Origin: Chloroflexota bacterium
Lineage (GTDB): Bacteria > Chloroflexota > Dormibacteria > Dormibacterales > Dormibacteraceae
DNA: 37,953 bases
NCBI GenBank assembly: GCA_005889495.1
Contig: VBHA01000067.1
Coordinates: forward strand, 1-37,953
Reading direction: 5' to 3'
Both the position numbers and the translations under genes were made by a program. Below, piece after piece: positions 34,262 through 37,953 of the stretch (position 1 is its first letter; the number at the start of each line of letters is the position of its first letter). A model generated the notes under the pieces. The model searched no databases, was not told where the DNA came from, and saw only the letters and a program-made list of their open reading frames with translations.

Positions 34262-35339
34262 TTGCTTTCAGCCCACGTCTTCGCAGCCACCTCGACCTCA
34301 CCAGACACTGATTTCTTCAGCGTCGACTCGCTGATCGCCATCCGCGATCACCTGCTCCCGGGCATCTGGCCGATGCTGTTCGCGTTCGCGATCTGCGCCG
34401 TGCTCGTGCCGCCCATGATCTGGGTCTCACGCCGGGCCGGTGTCATGGCCCACCCAAGCGAACGTCATCCACACTCGCGGCCGATGCCGCTGTTGGGCGG
34501 CCTGGCGATGTTCGTCGGCTTTGGCGCGGCGATGCTCCTGTTCATGAGCCAGGCGGACCCGGGAGACCGCCCCGGCATCATCGGGGTGCTCGCGGTTTCG
34601 GGATTGGCCGCTGTGCTGCTGATCGTTGATGACCGCTGGTCGATGCCGCCGCTTTTGAAGTTCGGGCTGCAGCTGGCGATCGCGCTGATCGCCGTAGTCG
34701 GTCTTGGGAAGGCCTTCCAGATCACGTTTGTCAGCGTCCTCGGCGGCCACATCGTCCAGCTGGGTCTGCTCGCGATTCCGATCAGCCTGTTCTGGATGCT
34801 CGGCATGCAGAACACAGTCAACCTGCTCGACGGAGTTGACGGTCTGGCGTCCGGCGTCGTGATGATCGTGGCCGTCACCCTGATGTTCGCAGCCGCCGGC
34901 AACCATCAGCCTCAGGTGGTTCAACTGGCCGGTGCGCTGGCGGGAGCCTGCGGCGGGTTTCTCTTGTTCAACTTCTCGCCGGCCCGGATCTTCATGCATC
35001 CTGGCCCTCGCCCTGCCGATCGCGGACACCGCCTGGGCCATCGTCAGGCGAGGTCGTATCAAGGCGTCGGTGGCGACTCCGGACCTCAAACACATCCACC
35101 ACCGGCTGCTGGACTTCGGCCTGAACGCCCGCCAGACGTGCGTGGTGTTCTACAGCGCCAGCGGCCTGCTGGGGGCGGTCGGGCTGATGATCTTCGGCCA
35201 CCAGCGCATCCTCGCGGTGGTGCTGGTGACATTCCTCATCATCGTGTCGACCGCCGCCGCCGACCGGCTCAAGAAGTCGACCTGGCGGCTCGAGCATCCG
35301 TACCTGCGCCGCCTGCTGGCTGAACCCAGTACCCGGTAA
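34262..35339 (+). pseudogene. WecA/MraY-family polyprenyl-phosphate phospho-sugar transferase, frameshifted with internal deletion
   Basis: The frame from TTG 34262 encodes SERHPHSRPMPLLGGLAMF, VDDRWSMPPLLKFGLQLAIA, NTVNLLDGVDGLASGV and LFNFSPARIFM, all typical of UDP-GlcNAc:undecaprenyl-phosphate GlcNAc-1-phosphate transferase-like proteins. At 34996-34998 homology stops and resumes in another frame with LALALPIADTAWAIVRRGR and PDLKHIHHRLLDFGL, ending at 35339. The skipped part should hold the GDSGS loop and following helices, so about 40 residues plus a frame shift are lost. As written, no functional enzyme is made. It lies where actinobacteria keep wecA/rfe, just before the ATP synthase operon. 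An assembly error is possible. Confidence 0.82.
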
Positions 35340-35553
35340 GTGGAGCGCGGCGGCCGAATGGGCCAGCAGTCCGGAGCAGGCGACCGCCGGTCGCCGTTCC
35401 GAACGCCGAGGCGAAGGAGAGGGTGGCACTAGGAGGAGCGCATCCGAACGATGCGTGACGACGACGGGCCGGGCCCCTCGACACACGGATCGGCGTTCCG
35501 AGCCCCGGGCTGCTCCCAGGCGGCCGCCGCGGTCCACTACGATTAGCCCGGGC
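35340..35553. other. Hairpin-rich gap before the ATP synthase operon
   Basis: No convincing gene in these 214 bases. Several inverted repeats are seen: GGCGACC-GCC-GGTCGCC (35379-35395), CGTTCCGAACG just after it, and CGCAT...ATGCG around 35439-35455. A TACGAT hexamer (35538-35543) ends ten bases before the next ATG. No T-tract follows any hairpin. Confidence 0.5.
35538..35543 (+). promoter_or_regulatory. Putative -10 hexamer for the atp operon (TACGAT)
   Basis: TACGAT ends ten bases before ATG 35554, with no good -35 or ribosome-binding site between. It would start the ATP synthase operon after the broken wecA-like gene. Confidence 0.3.
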
Positions 35554-35763
35554 ATGCGCCCAACGAGTCAGGGTCCGACCGGGGCCGACATGGCAGGCGT
35601 TGGCATCTATTTCGCAGCCGCAGCCTTGCTCCCGATCCTCGGCGGAGTCGCGCTCGACAGTTGGTTCCACAGTTCTCCGGTTTTCGTGCTCATCGGCCTG
35701 TTCGTGGGCCTGGTGGCGGGCGGAGCCGCCATCTGGTTGAAGGTGAGGGAGTTCACTCGGTGA
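35554..35763 (+). CDS. AtpZ/AtpI-like small membrane protein
   Basis: A 69-residue protein with two hydrophobic helices (VGIYFAAAALLPILGGVALDSWF and VFVLIGLFVGLVAGGAAIWL) and the loop GGVALDSWFHSSPVFVLIGLFVGL, matching the AtpZ/ATPase gene 1 family that precedes F1Fo operons. It is thought to help Mg2+ uptake or assembly of the c-ring. ATG 35554 is used; a longer in-frame reading upstream is low-complexity. Its stop overlaps the next start (GTGAGG). Confidence 0.75.
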   Translation: MRPTSQGPTGADMAGVGIYFAAAALLPILGGVALDSWFHSSPVFVLIGLFVGLVAGGAAIWLKVREFTR

Positions 35764-36097
35764 GGTTCGGTGGGATCCTGAGAGACACGGTCATCGCGTC
35801 GGCGGCTGCCGCCGCCGTCGCCGTGGTCGCGGCCACCGTCCTCGGCCACCTCGTCATCGGACTCGGCCTTGCTGCCGGACTTCTGATCGGCGCTTTCAAC
35901 GCCCACGCGGTCGCCGGGGTGCTCGAGCGCAGGGTTCCGTTCGTCGCCGGGACCTTGATTCGGTTGATCTTCTTCAGCCTCACCGCCATCGCCGCGGCGC
36001 TGCTCCTGCGCACCGACGCCTGGTCCGTGCTGCTCGGGGTGGCGGCGGCTCAAGCGGTGATGGTGGCGGCCTCGATCCGCCAGGGCCTGCGGGCGCG

Positions 36098-36101
<4 letters not shown>
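35760..36101 (+). CDS. ATP synthase subunit I-like (AtpI) membrane protein
   Basis: A 113-residue protein with about four hydrophobic helices between residues 10 and 105. Its position between the AtpZ-like gene and atpB, and the helix-turn GAFNAHAVAGVL typical of AtpI family members, support AtpI. It is thought to assist c-ring assembly. The family is poorly conserved. GTG 35760 overlaps the previous stop by one codon and its own stop overlaps atpB (ATGA). Confidence 0.68.
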
Positions 36102-37178
<1,077 letters not shown>

Positions 37179-37188
37179 GAAGCCACTG

Positions 37189-37722
37189 ATGTACCTCGCG
37201 GGCGAAGCCGGCGTCATCGAGATCAACGGCACCGTGGTCGTGGAGCTCATCACGTTCCTGGTGATGCTGGCCATCCTCGCTCGCTGGGTCTACCCCGAGG
37301 TCGTCAAGCTCGCCGAGGCGCGCCAGCGTGCCGTTGACGAGCAGCTGAAGGAGGCCGAGAAGGCCCGAACCGAGGCCGAGGCTCACCTCAAGGAGGCGCA
37401 GGCCAAGCTGGAGGACGCGCGCAAGACCGCGCAAGGCGTGGTGGATGCTGCGGCCAAGTCGGCCGAGCAGCTGCGAGCCGAGATGCGTGACAAGGCAGAG
37501 GAGGAGGCGAAGCGGATCGCGGACTCCTCGCGCAAGGAGATCGAGGCCGAGCGCGACCGCGCGCTTCAGTCGGTGCGTGGCGAGGTGGCGAGCCTGGTCG
37601 TGGCCGCGACTGAGAAGGTGATCGGCGAGACGCTGGACGTGACCAAGCACCGCCACCTGATCGACAAGGCGATCGAGGAGGTCGCGAGTGGCGACGGCAG
37701 CCGCGGGCGGAGTGGCTCGTGA
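37189..37722 (+). CDS. atpF: F1Fo ATP synthase subunit b
   Basis: A 177-residue peripheral-stalk subunit: a short extracytoplasmic N-terminus, one membrane helix (VVVELITFLVMLAILARWVYP), and a long charged coiled coil rich in Glu, Lys and Ala (EARQRAVDEQLKEAEKARTE onwards) that dimerises and reaches F1. It ends in KAIEEVASGDGSRGRSGS. It follows atpE by ten bases. The last 35 bases also read as an open frame continuing into atpH. Confidence 0.94.
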   Translation: MYLAGEAGVIEINGTVVVELITFLVMLAILARWVYPEVVKLAEARQRAVDEQLKEAEKARTEAEAHLKEAQAKLEDARKTAQGVVDAAAKSAEQLRAEMRDKAEEEAKRIADSSRKEIEAERDRALQSVRGEVASLVVAATEKVIGETLDVTKHRHLIDKAIEEVASGDGSRGRSGS

Positions 37723-37843
37723 CGCCACCGAGATATTCGGCCATCCAGGCGGTTCAGATCCTAGGAGCCGCCGAGCACCACAGCACGCGCATCGTGCCAT
37801 GCGGACGCGAGGAGCGCAGAAGGCGACAACGGAGATGGACCGC

Positions 37844-37953
37844 ATGGGGGACGAAGATCCGGTGACGGGCACGAGCCGCTCTGCCAAAAGATATGGCAGG
37901 GCGGTGTTCGAGCTCGCCCAGGCCGAGCGTGGCGTCGAAGCCTGGACGCAGCG
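37844..37953 (+). CDS. atpH: F1Fo ATP synthase subunit delta, N-terminal part
   Basis: Only the beginning is inside the window, running off the right edge. After MGDEDPVTGT the protein reads SRSAKRYGRAVFELAQAERGVEAWTQ, which is the canonical delta/OSCP start (S-x2-A-x-R-Y-A-x-A-L-F-E-L-A). Delta joins the b stalk to the top of F1. The start is unclear: ATG 37844 follows GGAG by nine bases, but in-frame ATG 37835, ATG 37799 and GTG 37688 (inside atpF) all lie in the same open frame, and GTG 37862 is the shortest option. Confidence 0.8.
   Translation, partial: MGDEDPVTGTSRSAKRYGRAVFELAQAERGVEAWTQ

Overview
This is a GC-rich (roughly two-thirds G+C), densely packed bacterial chromosome segment. 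It has about 48 protein genes, one tRNA and no mobile elements. Many genes overlap by 1-4 bases, GTG and TTG starts are common, and several first genes have a TAnnnT -10-like hexamer only 4-10 bases before the start codon, which suggests leaderless mRNAs. The run rpmE-DUF1385-prfA-prmC-sua5-glyA-wecA-like-atpZ/I-atpB-E-F-H resembles the actinobacterial/Chloroflexota arrangement. The SCO1664-family/DUF3090 pair, LivGFHMK, and SCO-CtaA-CtaB also fit a deep Terrabacteria lineage (Dormibacterota, Chloroflexota or Actinomycetota-like). I cannot assign a phylum from this window alone.

Layout. 1-7.9 kb (+): a LOG-family protein (5' end outside the window), a PLD-like protein, a heme-copper oxidase maturation cassette (SCO1/TlpA fusion, ctaA, ctaB), an MBL hydrolase, a rhodanese, fabI, an RNase H-fold protein and an AT-hook/H1-like basic protein. 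7.9-10.7 kb: a zinc-ribbon/TM2-like membrane protein (-), then an acyl-CoA dehydrogenase, two MaoC-like half-hydratases and a DUF2269 membrane protein (+). 10.6-18.4 kb (-): a membrane protein of unknown function, a complete branched-chain amino-acid ABC importer in transcription order livG-livF-livH-livM-livK, a Pro-rich membrane-anchored protein, and the SCO1664-family kinase-fold protein with DUF3090. 18.5-28.4 kb (+): dnaK with a clear terminator, a GT87-type membrane glycosyltransferase, tRNA-Thr(CGU) on the minus strand, a GNAT, an HtrA-like protein, argS, an MBL protein, pyrG and a GlpX-like protein. 28.5-38 kb (+): an M50-type metalloprotease, the rpmE-to-glyA translation/one-carbon block, a broken wecA-like gene, and the start of the ATP synthase operon.

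The main surprises are lost functional elements inside recognisable families. The only release factor 1 gene lacks, in frame, exactly the 42 residues (E. coli numbering) that hold most of the stop-codon-reading tip, including the P and x of the PxT motif, although about a third of genes here end in UAG. Three kb downstream the wecA-like gene has lost the GDSGS segment and is frameshifted. The HtrA-like protein has lost catalytic His and Asp but kept Ser. The GlpX-like protein has lost several metal ligands. A small palindromic repeat is scattered around and inside genes at 27.4-29.7 kb. The RF1 and wecA lesions could be assembly errors and need raw-read checks before biological interpretation.
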